Source of the DNA: Jannaschia formosa
GTDB taxonomy: Bacteria; Pseudomonadota; Alphaproteobacteria; Rhodobacterales; Rhodobacteraceae
NCBI RefSeq assembly: GCF_003340555.1
Contig: NZ_QPLJ01000004.1
Coordinates: 186,001 to 250,000 of the forward strand
Direction of reading: 5' to 3'
DNA: 64,000 nucleotides
Below, piece by piece: positions 18,401 through 27,456 of this stretch; the first letter of the stretch is position 1; the number at the start of each line of letters is the position of its first letter. A model generated the notes under the pieces. That model saw only the letters and a list, made by a program, of their open reading frames with translations. It was not told where the DNA came from and ran no database searches. The translations under genes were made by a program, and so were the position numbers.

Positions 18401-20014
18401 TCACTCCGCGGGGGTTGCGACGGCCTGCGCGCGGGGCGCGCGGATCGTCATCCACATGTTCCAGACCATCACCAGCCCGCCCGCCACGTAGAGGACGCCG
18501 CCCAGGGCGCGGACCACGTACATCGGGAACTTGGCGTCGACGGTGTCGGCGAAGCTGTTGACGAGGAAGCCGTTCGCATCGACCTCGCGCCACATCAGCC
18601 CCTCCATGATCCCCGAGACCCACATCGAGGCCGCGTAGAGGACGATCCCCACGGTCGCGAGCCAGAAGTGGAGGTTGATCGCCGGCATCGAGTACATCTG
18701 CACCCGGCCCCAGAGCTTCGGCGTCAGGAAGTAGAGCGCGCCGAAGGTGATCAGCCCGTTCCAGCCCAGCGCGCCGCTATGGACGTGGCCGATGGTCCAG
18801 TCGGTGTAGTGGCTCAGCGAGTTGACCGCGCGGATCGACATCATCGGGCCCTCGAAGGTCGACATGCCGTAGAAGGCCAGCGAGGCGACGAACATCCGGA
18901 TGATCGGATCGGTGCGGATCTTGTCCCAGGCGCCTTGCAGCGTCATCAGGCCGTTGATCATGCCGCCCCAGCTGGGCATCCACAGGATCACCGAGAACAC
19001 CATGCCCAGCGTCGCGGCCCAGTCGGGCAGGGCGGTGTAGTGCAGGTGGTGCGGACCCGCCCAGATATACAGGAAGATCAGCGCCCAGAAGTGGATGATC
19101 GACAGCTTGTAGGAATAGACCGGCCGCCCGGCCTGCTTGGGGATGAAGTAGTACATCATCCCGAGGAAGCCCGCGGTCAGGAAGAAGCCCACGGCGTTAT
19201 GGCCGTACCACCACTGGACCATGGCGTCCTGCACGCCCGAGAAGACGACGACGGATTTGGAACCCCAGATCGAGACCGGGATGGCGAGGTTGTTGACCAC
19301 GTGCAGCATCGCAACGGTGACGATGAAGGCCAGGTAGAACCAGTTGGCGACGTAGATATGCCGCTCCTTCCGCCGCAGGATCGTGCCTATGAAGAGGGCG
19401 AGATAGGCGACCCAGACCACGGTCAGCCAGAGGTCGATATACCATTCGGGCTCGGCGTATTCCTTCGACTGGGTGGCGCCCAGCAGGTAGCCGGTCGCGG
19501 CCAGCACGATGAAGAGGTTGTAGCCCCAGAAGACGAACCATCCGAGGTTGCCGCCCCAGAGCCGCGCGCCGCAGGTGCGCTGCACGACGTAGAAGCTGGT
19601 CGCGATCAGGGCGTTGCCGCCGAAGGCGAAGATCACCGCCGAGGTGTGGAGCGGGCGCAGCCGGCCGAAATTGGTGAAGGGCTGACCCCAGTCGAAGTTG
19701 AGCTCCGGAAAGGCGAGCTGGAAGGCGATGAAGGTGCCCGCCAGGAAGCCAACGACGCCCCAGAAGGCGGTGGCGATGACGCCGGCGCGGATGGGGCCGT
19801 CCATGTAGCCCGTCGGCACCTCGCGCACCGATTCCAGCGGGGCGGTGCCGGGGGCGGGCATCGTGCGCAGCTGCCACAGGAAGGCCCCGCCCGCGAGGAC
19901 CAAGATCAGGATGGCGTGGACCATGTAGGCGGCATCGTGCGCCTTGTCGGCGGCGATGGCCGCGACCAGCGCGACCAGCGCGAAGACCACGAGCTTCAAT
20001 ACGTCGGTGTTCAT
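18401..20014 (-). CDS. ccoN: cbb3-type cytochrome c oxidase catalytic subunit CcoN
   Basis: A 537-residue, 12-helix haem-copper oxidase subunit that reduces O2 to water at low oxygen. Visible ligands include the low-spin haem His in LRPLHTSAV, the CuB histidines in WYGHNAVGF and GPHHLHY, the cross-link Tyr in [11 protein letters not shown], and the [11 protein letters not shown] haem ligands. I choose the ATG at MNTDVLKL, nine bases after GGAG; a Met two codons earlier and a GTG ten codons earlier are alternatives. An FnrL box lies 56 bp upstream. Confidence 0.96.
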   Translation of the reverse strand: MNTDVLKLVVFALVALVAAIAADKAHDAAYMVHAILILVLAGGAFLWQLRTMPAPGTAPLESVREVPTGYMDGPIRAGVIATAFWGVVGFLAGTFIAFQLAFPELNFDWGQPFTNFGRLRPLHTSAVIFAFGGNALIATSFYVVQRTCGARLWGGNLGWFVFWGYNLFIVLAATGYLLGATQSKEYAEPEWYIDLWLTVVWVAYLALFIGTILRRKERHIYVANWFYLAFIVTVAMLHVVNNLAIPVSIWGSKSVVVFSGVQDAMVQWWYGHNAVGFFLTAGFLGMMYYFIPKQAGRPVYSYKLSIIHFWALIFLYIWAGPHHLHYTALPDWAATLGMVFSVILWMPSWGGMINGLMTLQGAWDKIRTDPIIRMFVASLAFYGMSTFEGPMMSIRAVNSLSHYTDWTIGHVHSGALGWNGLITFGALYFLTPKLWGRVQMYSMPAINLHFWLATVGIVLYAASMWVSGIMEGLMWREVDANGFLVNSFADTVDAKFPMYVVRALGGVLYVAGGLVMVWNMWMTIRAPRAQAVATPAE

Positions 20015-20069
20015 GTGCATCCGCTCCGTTCGAACGGATCGCACATCTCACTGGCGCCCTAGGGCCGCC

Positions 20070-20083
20070 TTGATTTGGGTCAA
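20070..20083. promoter_or_regulatory. FnrL box in front of ccoNOQP
   Basis: TTGATTTGGGTCAA matches TTGA-N6-TCAA. It lies between ccoN and the 3' end of fnrL, 56-69 bp before the ccoN start, a spacing suited to activation of the oxidase operon when oxygen is limiting. Confidence 0.88.
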
Positions 20084-20097
20084 GTCAGAAGATCACG

Positions 20098-20835
20098 TCA
20101 GGGTAGCAGCGCCTCGGCGACCTCGTCCCCGCTTTCGGCGGCGAGCAGGTGCAGATCGGCGCAGATGACGGTGCGCAGACCATCCAGCTCGATCACGCCG
20201 GCCTTGCGCAGAAGGGTCAGCTGGCGGCTGACGGTCTCGATGGTGAGGCCGAGGAAGGTCGCGATCTCCTCCCGGCTCAGCGGCAGGTCCGTGCGGTACG
20301 GGCCGACTCCTGTGGCAGTTCGACGCAGCAGCGCCAGCAGGAAGGTCGACACCTTCTCACGCGCAGTCTTGCGGCCGAGCAGAAGCATCCATTCCCGCGT
20401 CGCATCGAGCTCGTCGAGCGACATCTCCAGCAGGCGCGAGGCCACGCGCGGCGACTCGCGCAGCAGCGTCTCGAACGGCCCCCGGCGGAACAGGCACAGG
20501 GTCACGTCGGTCGTCGCCTCGATCGCGTATTCGGAGCGCGTGCGCCCCGGCCGTCCGATGAAGTCGGACGGCAGCAGCAGGCCGACGATCTGGCGGCGAC
20601 CGTCCTCCAGCGAGCGGCTGAGCGTCGCGCAGCCCGACACGATGGAAGCGGCGAATTCGAGCGGCGCGCCCTCGTGGACGAGGGTCTCGCCCGCCTTCCA
20701 GGACTTGTAGCTCTTCATCTTGTCCAGCTTCACCAGCTCCGTGTCGTTGCAGTCGGCGCAGACGGCCCGCGCCCGGATGGGGCAGTCGGTGCACCCGTTG
20801 ACGGTCAGGGAAGGGCTGATGGGCTGGAGCTTCAT
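20098..20835 (-). CDS. fnrL: FNR-type oxygen-responsive transcription regulator
   Basis: A 245-residue Crp/Fnr regulator. Cys15, Cys18, Cys26 and Cys29 form the N-terminal Fe-S ligand group, and Cys114 (VTLCLFRRGPFETLL) aligns with E. coli FNR Cys122. The cNMP-fold domain is followed by a helix-turn-helix (about 188-212) whose recognition helix reads ETVSRQL, giving the E-x2-SR signature that reads TTGA. I start at MKLQPISP as in relatives; an upstream in-frame Met would place the FnrL box inside the gene. Its neighbours ccoNOQP and rdxBHIS are classical FnrL targets. Confidence 0.95.
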   Translation of the reverse strand: MKLQPISPSLTVNGCTDCPIRARAVCADCNDTELVKLDKMKSYKSWKAGETLVHEGAPLEFAASIVSGCATLSRSLEDGRRQIVGLLLPSDFIGRPGRTRSEYAIEATTDVTLCLFRRGPFETLLRESPRVASRLLEMSLDELDATREWMLLLGRKTAREKVSTFLLALLRRTATGVGPYRTDLPLSREEIATFLGLTIETVSRQLTLLRKAGVIELDGLRTVICADLHLLAAESGDEVAEALLP

Positions 20836-20856
20836 GACGACCACATTGTCACTTCC

Positions 20857-20870
20857 TTGATCTGGGTCAA
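20857..20870. promoter_or_regulatory. FnrL box in front of fnrL
   Basis: TTGATCTGGGTCAA fits TTGA-N6-TCAA and lies 22-35 bp upstream of the fnrL start. The closeness to the start codon suggests autorepression, as for fnr in E. coli; the sign is inferred. Confidence 0.85.
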
Positions 20871-20935
20871 GGCGGCTCCGGATGCGACGGATCAATATCT
20901 TGCGCCACCCTTCCCGGCGGAGCACGGGGTGCGGA

Positions 20936-21841
20936 TCAGCGCCCCATCCAGGCGAGAACCAGCGCCAGGCCCAGCAGGCCCGCCCAGCTGCGCCAGAGCG
21001 CGGCAGAGGCCCGTTCGATCTCCGCCGGGCCGGGATCGCGGCGGCCGGCGGGGTTCACCCAGGGGAAGTCCTGCAGGACCCCGTCGTAGCTGCGCGGCCC
21101 GGCCAGCGCCACGCCCAGCACCGGCGCCAGCGCCGCCTCGGGCCAGCCCGCGTTGGGCGAACGGTGCAGGCGGGCGTCCGCCGGGACCTGCGGCCAGTGC
21201 CGCCAGGCGCCGTGGACCAGCAGAATCAGCACCGCCGTCAGCCGCGCCGGGATCCAGTTCAGCGCGTCGTCCAGCCGGGCGGCGGCCCGACCGAAGGCCT
21301 CATGCCGCGGGGTGCGGTAGCCGATCATGCTGTCGGCGGTGTTGACGGCCTTGTAGGCTAGCATCCCCGGCAGCCCGGCCACGGCGAACCAGAAGGCGGG
21401 CGCGACGACCCCGTCGGAAAGGTTCTCCGCGGCGCTCTCGATCGCGGCGCGGGCGACCTCGGCAGCGTCCATCCCGCCGGTGTCCCGGCCCACGATCATC
21501 GCGACGGCGCGGCGGCCCTCCGGCACCCCCCGCCGCAGCGCGTCGGCCACGGCGCGGACATGATCCACGAGGCTGCGCTGCGCCAGCAGGATCGCCGCGG
21601 CAGCGATCTCCAGAAGGCCGAAATCGGGCAGCCAGGCGATGGCCGCGCCAAGCGCCAGCGCGCCCGAGACCAGCAGGGCGACCGCCAGCGCGCCTTTCGC
21701 CTGCCGTCGCGTCCCCCGGTTGAGCCGCGCGTCCAGCCATCCGACGGCGCGCCCCATCGCCACCGCGGGATGCGGCAGGCGGGACCAAAGCCAGTCCGGC
21801 TCTCCGAACAGCGCGTCGAGGATCAGCGCGAGCGCGAGCAT
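20936..21841 (-). CDS. cobD: Adenosylcobinamide-phosphate synthase (CbiB/CobD)
   Basis: A 301-residue polytopic membrane protein of the CobD/CbiB family, joining the aminopropanol arm to adenosylcobyrate in cobalamin synthesis. Family hallmarks include [20 protein letters not shown] at the N-terminus, [27 protein letters not shown] in outline near residue 125, and [18 protein letters not shown]. The ATG overlaps the previous stop by one base (TGATG), so translation is coupled to cobC. Confidence 0.92.
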   Translation of the reverse strand: MLALALILDALFGEPDWLWSRLPHPAVAMGRAVGWLDARLNRGTRRQAKGALAVALLVSGALALGAAIAWLPDFGLLEIAAAAILLAQRSLVDHVRAVADALRRGVPEGRRAVAMIVGRDTGGMDAAEVARAAIESAAENLSDGVVAPAFWFAVAGLPGMLAYKAVNTADSMIGYRTPRHEAFGRAAARLDDALNWIPARLTAVLILLVHGAWRHWPQVPADARLHRSPNAGWPEAALAPVLGVALAGPRSYDGVLQDFPWVNPAGRRDPGPAEIERASAALWRSWAGLLGLALVLAWMGR

Positions 21842-22788
21842 CAGGCCAGCGCCGCCGCCACCCGGTCCCAGCCCGCGGCAGCGGGCAGGCCCAGCCGCAG
21901 CCATGTCCGCGAATAGGGGAAGACCCGCGACCAGATCCGGTGGGACGCAAGCCGCGCCTGGAAGGCCGGCGCGTCCCCCACCTCGTAGAGCCGGAAGAGC
22001 GGGGTGCCGCCCAGCACACGCCCATGCGGCGCCATCAGCGCGTCGAGCCGGGCCGCATCGCGATGCAGCCGCGTGCGCGTCGCCGCCGCCCAGTCCGCGT
22101 CTGACAGCGCCGCGGTTCCGATGGCCAGCGCCGGACCCGCGACCGGCCAGGGCCCCAGCCCGTCGCGCAACGGGGCGAGTGTCTCGGGCAGGCCGATGGC
22201 GAAGCCCAGCCGCAACCCGGCGAGCCCCCAGAACTTCCCGAAGGACTTGAGCGTCACCGCCCCGGGCCGGTCCCAGAGCCGAAGGCTCGCCGCAGGGTCG
22301 ACGTCGCAGAAGCTCTCGTCGACGACCGTCAGCGGACCCGGCCGGGGCAGGTCCGCGCGCGTCCAGACCCGCCCGTCCGGATTGTTCGGATGCACCACGA
22401 TGCAGGCCCGCCCCTCCTCCGGCGCGGCATCCGCCACGGGGATCCCTGCGGCGGCTAAGGCGGCGGCATGCTCGTTATAGGTCGGTCCCGGCACATGGAT
22501 CGGCCCGCCCCTCGCCAGCGCGGGCATCCGCGCGATCAAGGCAGAGGCGCCCGGCGCGGCGATGATGCCGATCTCCTCCGGCACCGACCACGTCGCGCGC
22601 GCCGCGCGGATCAGTGCGTCCTGCGCATGAGTGTCGGGCAGCGCAGTCCAGACCTCCGGCGGCAGGTCGGGCAGCGGATAGGGTTCCGGGTTGATGCCCG
22701 TCGACAGGTCGAGCCAGTCGGCCCGCGCGCCGCCATGCCGCCGCCGTGCCGCGTCCAGCCCGCCGCCATGGTCGCGGGGCGCGCCCAT
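21841..22788 (-). CDS. cobC: PLP-dependent aminotransferase-like protein CobC (threonine-phosphate decarboxylase type)
   Basis: A 315-residue class I/II aminotransferase-fold protein. [14 protein letters not shown] at the N-terminus, the [11 protein letters not shown] motif, [11 protein letters not shown] and the PLP Lys in [18 protein letters not shown] identify the CobC/CobD subfamily, which makes aminopropanol phosphate from threonine phosphate. It sits directly before cobD and 1 bp after the DUF1636 gene. The length is a little short of the usual 330-360 residues. Confidence 0.88.
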   Translation of the reverse strand: MGAPRDHGGGLDAARRRHGGARADWLDLSTGINPEPYPLPDLPPEVWTALPDTHAQDALIRAARATWSVPEEIGIIAAPGASALIARMPALARGGPIHVPGPTYNEHAAALAAAGIPVADAAPEEGRACIVVHPNNPDGRVWTRADLPRPGPLTVVDESFCDVDPAASLRLWDRPGAVTLKSFGKFWGLAGLRLGFAIGLPETLAPLRDGLGPWPVAGPALAIGTAALSDADWAAATRTRLHRDAARLDALMAPHGRVLGGTPLFRLYEVGDAPAFQARLASHRIWSRVFPYSRTWLRLGLPAAAGWDRVAAALA

Positions 22789-22789
22789 T

Positions 22790-23152
22790 TCAGCCGAGCG
22801 GCGGGTGCCGGGTTACGAAATGCCCCTTCACGGCCTGCGGCCATTCCCGGAAGGGCACGACACCGGTCGGCGAGGCGGCATGACCCGCGGCATAGGCGAC
22901 GATGCCTTCCGCGGATTCGGCCGAGGGTTCGAACCGGCCCAGAGTATAGGCCATCTTTCCCGGCGCCTGCAGCGTCACGTTGCAGGCGCCCGCGCAGCCC
23001 ATCAGGCAGGAATGCCGCCGGGTCACGACGCCCGGCGCGCCCGCGGCCGCGGCCTCGACGAGCGTGGCCAGACGCTCCCCGTCGGTCGCGCCGGAGGTCG
23101 CGTCCCAGCCCTCGCGCTTGCAGGTGTCGCAGATCGTGATGGTCGTGGTCAT
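22790..23152 (-). CDS. DUF1636 family protein, probable metal-binding, cobalamin-linked
   Basis: A 120-residue cytosolic protein with the family pattern: CDTCKREGW near the N-terminus and CLMGCAGACNVTL in the middle. Its five cysteines make a [2Fe-2S] thioredoxin-like or other metal site likely. DUF1636 genes usually lie beside cobalamin genes, as here (1 bp before cobC). Its function is not established. I looked for a cobalamin riboswitch upstream and saw none. Confidence 0.85.
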   Translation of the reverse strand: MTTTITICDTCKREGWDATSGATDGERLATLVEAAAAGAPGVVTRRHSCLMGCAGACNVTLQAPGKMAYTLGRFEPSAESAEGIVAYAAGHAASPTGVVPFREWPQAVKGHFVTRHPPLG

Positions 23153-23287
23153 GGCCCGCTCCCGGCGTTCTCGGTCGGCGCCTGTCGATCACAGCGTCCC
23201 GGCGAGGACAAGCGTCGGCGGGCGACCGCCGGCCTTATCGCCGCCAGGGCGGAAACCCGCCGATGACCCCCGATCGGTCCCGGTTAT

Positions 23288-23302
23288 TTAACCGCACGTT
23301 AA
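23288..23302. promoter_or_regulatory. CtrA-type box
   Basis: TTAACCGCACGTTAA is an exact TTAA-N7-TTAA match, and the second half extends to TTAACCAT, the common half-site. It lies 55 bp upstream of the receiver-like gene in a rare AT-rich patch, where it would overlap a -35 region. CtrA controls motility and cell-cycle genes in this family. Confidence 0.7.
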
Positions 23303-23356
23303 CCATCCTCGGAGGAGTATCGGATCAAGAGAAGGCAGGGCTGTGGAGACCGCGAC

Positions 23357-23791
23357 ATGAACGAGAAATCTCCCTCCGCGGCGACGATCTGCCACGCCGC
23401 GGAAGCCTCCTCCGACGACCGCCCGCTGGTGCTGAGCGTCGGCTTCGCCCTGAAGGCCGGGTCCGAGGCGACCGCCGAATTGAACGCCTTCCGCAGCGAG
23501 GTCGCCCACAGCCAGGCGCAGGCCGTTGCGATGATGTTCGAATTGCAGCCCGCCGTGGTGCTGATCGACCTCGGGCTCACCGATGGCAGCCCGCTCGCCG
23601 TGGCCGATTTCGTCAGCTTCCGGCACCCCGACGCGCGGGTCATCTTCGTCAGCGACACGGCGATGTTCTCGGACGGATCGCTGTTCCAGCACTGCTCCAA
23701 CGTCCGCGCCCATGTCCCCCGTGGCATGGCCGAGCCCGACATGGTCGCGCTCGTCGCGCATCACGCCACGGCGGACACGCAGCGGCGCTAG
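23357..23791 (+). CDS. Receiver-domain-like protein (degenerate response regulator)
   Basis: A 144-residue single-domain protein. The probable phospho-acceptor Asp is in VVLIDLGLTDGSPL, and the switch Ser/Thr position is in VIFVSDTAMF. The invariant Lys expected near the last loop appears as Arg in HVPRGM, and the N-terminal acidic pair is not obvious. No output domain is attached. GGAG lies 10 bases before the ATG. With the CtrA box upstream it may be a CtrA-regulated signalling adaptor; this is inference. The phosphorylation competence is uncertain. Confidence 0.7.
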   Translation: MNEKSPSAATICHAAEASSDDRPLVLSVGFALKAGSEATAELNAFRSEVAHSQAQAVAMMFELQPAVVLIDLGLTDGSPLAVADFVSFRHPDARVIFVSDTAMFSDGSLFQHCSNVRAHVPRGMAEPDMVALVAHHATADTQRR

Positions 23792-23840
23792 AGCGCCGGG
23801 CGCGAAGTCGACCGGAAGGCCCGCTGCCGCGCATCGTCCG

Positions 23841-23856
23841 CCGGAGACCCCTCCGG
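23841..23856. terminator. Small hairpin between convergent genes
   Basis: CCGGAG and CTCCGG enclose ACCC, a 6-bp GC-rich stem between the stops of the receiver-like gene and the convergent GST gene. No T-run is present on either side, so it is only a possible bidirectional terminator. Confidence 0.35.
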
Positions 23857-23902
23857 GCGTTCTCGACGTAGATGGGGCCGTCATACGCCCGGGCCGCGGG
23901 CT

Positions 23903-24895
23903 TCACGCGGCAGCGGGCAGCGCCTCGCGCCCATGGGGTGCGGTCCAGTCGATCTCCGGGTTGATCGGAATGATCCGGTGCGGGTTTATGCTTTCGTGGC
24001 TGTAGTGATAGTGCCGCACGATATGCGCCATGTTCACCGTCCCGGCCACGCCGGGGATCTGAAACAGTTCCCGCGCATAGGGCCAGAGGTTCGGATAGTC
24101 GATCAGCCGCCGCCGGTTGCACTTGAAGTGCAGGTGGTAGACCGGGTCGAAGCGCAGCAGCGTCGTGAACAGCCGCCAGTCGGCCTCGGTGAGCCGGTCG
24201 CCCGCCAGGTAGCGCCGTCCGGCCAGCAGGCCGTCGAGCCAATCCATCGTCGCGAACAGCGGGTGGACCGCGGCGTCGTAGGCCTCCTGCGTGGTGGCGA
24301 AGCCGGCCTTGTAGACGCCGTTGTTGAGCGTGTCGTAGACGCGGTCGTTGATCCGGTCGATCTCCGGGCGCAGCGGTTCGGGATAGAAGTCGAGATCGTT
24401 GCCGGTCAGCCCGTCGAAGGCCGAGTTGAACATCCGGATGATCTCGGCGCTCTCGTTCGACACGATGGTCTCGCGCTCCCGGTCCCAGAGGACCGGCACC
24501 GTCACCCGGCCAGACACGTCGGGCTTGGCCTTGACGTAGATGTCGCGAAGGAACGGCAATCCATAGAGCCTGTCGCCGGTGGCGCCCGCGGGGTCGGTCT
24601 CGAAGGTCCAGCCGTCGCCCAGCATGTCGGGATGCACGACCGAGACGCCGATCAGCTCCTCCAGATCCTTGAGCGCGCGGAAGATCAGCGTCCGATGCGC
24701 CCAGGGGCAGGCCATCGAGATGTAGAGGTGGTAGCGCCCCGCCTCGACCGCGAAGCCGCCCTCGCCCGAGGGGCCGGGCGCGCCGTCCGGGGTGATCCAG
24801 TTGCGGAATCCGGCCGTCGAGCGCACGAACTTCCCGCCGGTCTTCTCGGTGTCGTACCAGTCGTCGTGCCACGTGCCGTCGATCAGCTGTCCCAT
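23903..24895 (-). CDS. Glutathionyl-hydroquinone reductase (Xi-class glutathione transferase)
   Basis: A 330-residue enzyme of the PcpF/YqjG/ECM4 group that reduces glutathionyl-hydroquinones with glutathione. The catalytic Cys is in ISMACPWAHRTLI (about residue 60), the VPVLWDRERETIVSNESAEI stretch binds glutathione, and an all-alpha C-terminal domain follows. GGAGG six bases before the ATG fixes the start at MGQLIDGTWHDDWYD. It stands alone, convergent with the receiver-like gene. Confidence 0.92.
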   Translation of the reverse strand: MGQLIDGTWHDDWYDTEKTGGKFVRSTAGFRNWITPDGAPGPSGEGGFAVEAGRYHLYISMACPWAHRTLIFRALKDLEELIGVSVVHPDMLGDGWTFETDPAGATGDRLYGLPFLRDIYVKAKPDVSGRVTVPVLWDRERETIVSNESAEIIRMFNSAFDGLTGNDLDFYPEPLRPEIDRINDRVYDTLNNGVYKAGFATTQEAYDAAVHPLFATMDWLDGLLAGRRYLAGDRLTEADWRLFTTLLRFDPVYHLHFKCNRRRLIDYPNLWPYARELFQIPGVAGTVNMAHIVRHYHYSHESINPHRIIPINPEIDWTAPHGREALPAAA

Positions 24896-25149
24896 GGGGT
24901 GCCTCCATCCGTTGCCGCATGGAAGGTAGCACCCCGCCTTCCGGGATAAACCGATCCCGCCGCACGGAGGGCCTGCGCCTGCGAACCGGGCGCCCCCGTC
25001 GCCTGCCCGCCCTGCCGTTCGGTGCAGGCCCTTTCGAGCGTTCGAACGCACTCGCCACGCGACCCCCGAAACGTTCCTCGGAGAGAACCCTGCACCTTCG
25101 GGCTTTCGGCTGGTGGAGCGTCTGCGCCCCCTGCCGGATCGCCGGAGCC

Positions 25150-26154
25150 TCAGCCGTCGAACAGCCCCGCGACGCGCCCGGTCAGCATGAAGGCCCGAGC
25201 CGTGCGGCTGTCGGCGAAGCGGGCGAGCTGGGGGCCCGTCGCGTCCTGGGCGAAGCTCGGGAAGACCTTGTCGAAAGTCTGCAGGAACAAGTGAACCGCG
25301 TCGCGGAACACCGGATCGTCCTTCATCCGCCGCGCCGTCAGCGCCAGCGAGGAGCGGTCCTTGACCCCGCCGAGCGCCGCGATGGACGGACCCCGCGCCC
25401 CTTCGGCGAAGGACCGCCAGGTTTCGGGCGTGGCGCGGTGGGGCGAGAAGTCATCGACATAGATCCCGTCCTGCGCAAGCAGCGTCAGAACCTCCTGCGC
25501 CGCAGCGACCAGCTGCGCAGTCGGGCGGTGGGCCAGCGCGCGGCGCAGCACCTCGAAGCCCTCGGCATCGCGGTCGTTGTTGGGGAAGTTCAGCGCGCGG
25601 ATGAAGTCGGCCGGGGGCAGGGGCGCGCCGGGCTCGGCCTCCTCGAGGGCGAGCTTCGGCTGTGCCGGGGACACGGCCTCGGGACGGGCGGGCGGCGTCA
25701 GTACGCGTTCGGGCTGCCGGTCGGCGGGGCGGTCGGCCTGCAGCCCGGCGATCTCGGCCCCGAGTACGGCCTGCGCGCGGGTCACGCCCTCCAGCCGCTC
25801 CTGGACGGCGCGGCGCAGGTGGGCGCCGGCGGCTTCCTGGCTCTCGACATAGCTGAGGCGCATCGCGTCGATGGCGGCCTGCAGCCGCGCGCTCTCCTCG
25901 CGCATGGTGCGCGCGGTGCGCGCCGCCGAGGCGGCGACCCAGATCAGCGCGACGGGAAGGAAGATGCCCATGACGGACATCATGAAGGCCAGGGGATCGC
26001 CCCGCGCCACGTTGCCCTCGGCCCCGGTGACGGCGAGGAAGAACCAGCCGACCACGCCCAGCCAGAGCAGGGTCACGACCAGCGCCGCGATCTCGACCGC
26101 GGTGATGCCGCCCGAGACGTGCGGCACGGGCAAGGGGCGCGGGGCTTCGCTCAT
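25150..26154 (-). CDS. Uncharacterised two-helix membrane protein
   Basis: A 334-residue protein I cannot assign. Two membrane segments lie at about 20-42 and 55-78, followed by a helical region rich in Ala/Arg/Glu (about 80-145, likely coiled coil), a Pro-rich linker, and a soluble helical C-terminal domain from about 185. It is coupled to greA on the same strand (1 bp between them), but the pairing need not be functional. Proteins of this architecture occur widely in Rhodobacteraceae as hypothetical proteins. The 254 bp behind it hold no visible gene. Confidence 0.75.
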   Translation of the reverse strand: MSEAPRPLPVPHVSGGITAVEIAALVVTLLWLGVVGWFFLAVTGAEGNVARGDPLAFMMSVMGIFLPVALIWVAASAARTARTMREESARLQAAIDAMRLSYVESQEAAGAHLRRAVQERLEGVTRAQAVLGAEIAGLQADRPADRQPERVLTPPARPEAVSPAQPKLALEEAEPGAPLPPADFIRALNFPNNDRDAEGFEVLRRALAHRPTAQLVAAAQEVLTLLAQDGIYVDDFSPHRATPETWRSFAEGARGPSIAALGGVKDRSSLALTARRMKDDPVFRDAVHLFLQTFDKVFPSFAQDATGPQLARFADSRTARAFMLTGRVAGLFDG

Positions 26155-26155
26155 G

Positions 26156-26626
26156 TCAGCGGTAGGAGACGGCGGTGACCTCGTAGTCGCGCACGCCGCC
26201 GGGGGTGCGCACCTCGACCGAGTCGCCCTCCTCCTTGCCGATCAGGGCGCGGGCCAGCGGCGACTTGATGTTCAGAAGCCCGTTCTCGATATCGGCCTCC
26301 TGCTCGCCGACGATCTGGTACGTCTTCTCCTCCTCGGTCTCCTCGTCGACCAGCGTGACGGTCGCGCCGAACTTGATCGAGCCCGACAGCGTCGCCGGGT
26401 CGATCACTGAGGCGAGGGAAATCAGCCCCTCCAGCTCCTTGATGCGGCCTTCGATGAAGGACTGCTTCTCGCGGGCGGAGTGGTATTCGGCATTTTCGGA
26501 CAGGTCGCCATGCTCGCGCGCCTCGGCAATGGCGCGGATGATCGCGGGACGCTCCTCGGACTTGAGCGTCTTCAATTCGGTCTGCAGCGCGGCCATGCCG
26601 CGCGGGGTCATCGGGATCTTTTCCAA
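26156..26626 (-). CDS. greA: Transcription elongation factor GreA
   Basis: A 156-residue GreA: an N-terminal coiled coil with the acidic tip in [15 protein letters not shown], and a C-terminal FKBP-like domain ending in [16 protein letters not shown]. It rescues backtracked RNA polymerase by stimulating transcript cleavage. I start at a TTG ([10 protein letters not shown]), since it has AGGAG seven bases upstream and restores the family N-terminus; the ATG at MTPRG five codons later has no ribosome site at the usual distance. Confidence 0.95.
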   Translation of the reverse strand: MEKIPMTPRGMAALQTELKTLKSEERPAIIRAIAEAREHGDLSENAEYHSAREKQSFIEGRIKELEGLISLASVIDPATLSGSIKFGATVTLVDEETEEEKTYQIVGEQEADIENGLLNIKSPLARALIGKEEGDSVEVRTPGGVRDYEVTAVSYR

Positions 26627-26721
26627 AGGTCTCTCCTGCGGCGGGGGCGGCCCACGCCGGTCGAATTCGATTGGCCAGACACTAGGCACGGCGCGGGCGG
26701 GGCGCAACGGGGCGCGCGCGG

Positions 26722-27333
26722 TCAGCCGGGCAGGGCGGCGACGAGAGGCCGGGGCAGCGCCGCGCGCAGGCCGGACAGCGGCTCCATGCCGCCGCGCAGG
26801 TCCATCACCTGCATCCCGGCGGCCCGCGCCGCCGCGACGCCCGCGGCGGAGTTCTCGACGACGAGGCAATTCTCGGGGGCCACGGCCAGTATCGCGGCGG
26901 CGAGGTGATAGCAGTCGGGGGCGGGCTTGTCGGCGAGGACATGATCCTCGGTGACGATGGCGTCGAACCGCTCGGGCGCGAGGCCGATGCCCTCGAAGAA
27001 CGAGACCGCCCATTCGAAGGGCGTCGTCGCGACGAGGCCCAGCGCCAGGCCCTGCGCCGCGATCGAGTCCAGCGTGTCGACCAGCCCGGCCCGCATCCGA
27101 ATCGGCCCGCGCGCGAGAGCGGCCTGGTAATGGGCGTTGCGGCTGCGCAGCACGGCATCGATCGGGACGCGGCCCTCCTGTGCAGGGTCGGGCATGCGCC
27201 CGGAAAGCCGGGATCGGCCGCCGCGCGGCCCGAAAGACAGGCTGTGGTCGAGAAATGCCTGGCGGAAGGCTTTCCGCCAAAGGTCGGACGTGTCCGACAG
27301 CACCTCGAGCGAGCCCAGGAGAATCGCCTTCAT
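26722..27333 (-). CDS. HAD-superfamily protein lacking the catalytic Asp
   Basis: A 203-residue protein with a CbbY/phosphoglycolate-phosphatase-like fold. Motif II (VATTPF), the motif III Lys ([13 protein letters not shown]) and motif IV (VVENSAAGV) are visible. At the N-terminus, where FDLDGVL is expected, it reads LGSLEVL, so both the nucleophile Asp and the general-acid Asp are gone. It is therefore unlikely to be a phosphatase by the usual mechanism, though it is not truncated. Subfamilies with an LFGSIGT-type start exist in Rhodobacteraceae, from memory. Confidence 0.8.
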   Translation of the reverse strand: MKAILLGSLEVLSDTSDLWRKAFRQAFLDHSLSFGPRGGRSRLSGRMPDPAQEGRVPIDAVLRSRNAHYQAALARGPIRMRAGLVDTLDSIAAQGLALGLVATTPFEWAVSFFEGIGLAPERFDAIVTEDHVLADKPAPDCYHLAAAILAVAPENCLVVENSAAGVAAARAAGMQVMDLRGGMEPLSGLRAALPRPLVAALPG

Positions 27334-27456
27334 GGGTCGTGGGCTTTCGATCTTCGCGCGGGACTGCGCCGTGAGCGGTCGCTCGCCTTAAAGGTGAGCC
27401 GGCGGGGCGCTGGGCGCAAGGGGAAACTCCGCCATTCGCCCCCGAATGAACAACGT

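Noticed and set aside
23153-23290. Possible cobalamin riboswitch upstream of the DUF1636-cobC-cobD genes.
   Set aside because: No B12-box or the usual conserved blocks could be found on the minus strand.
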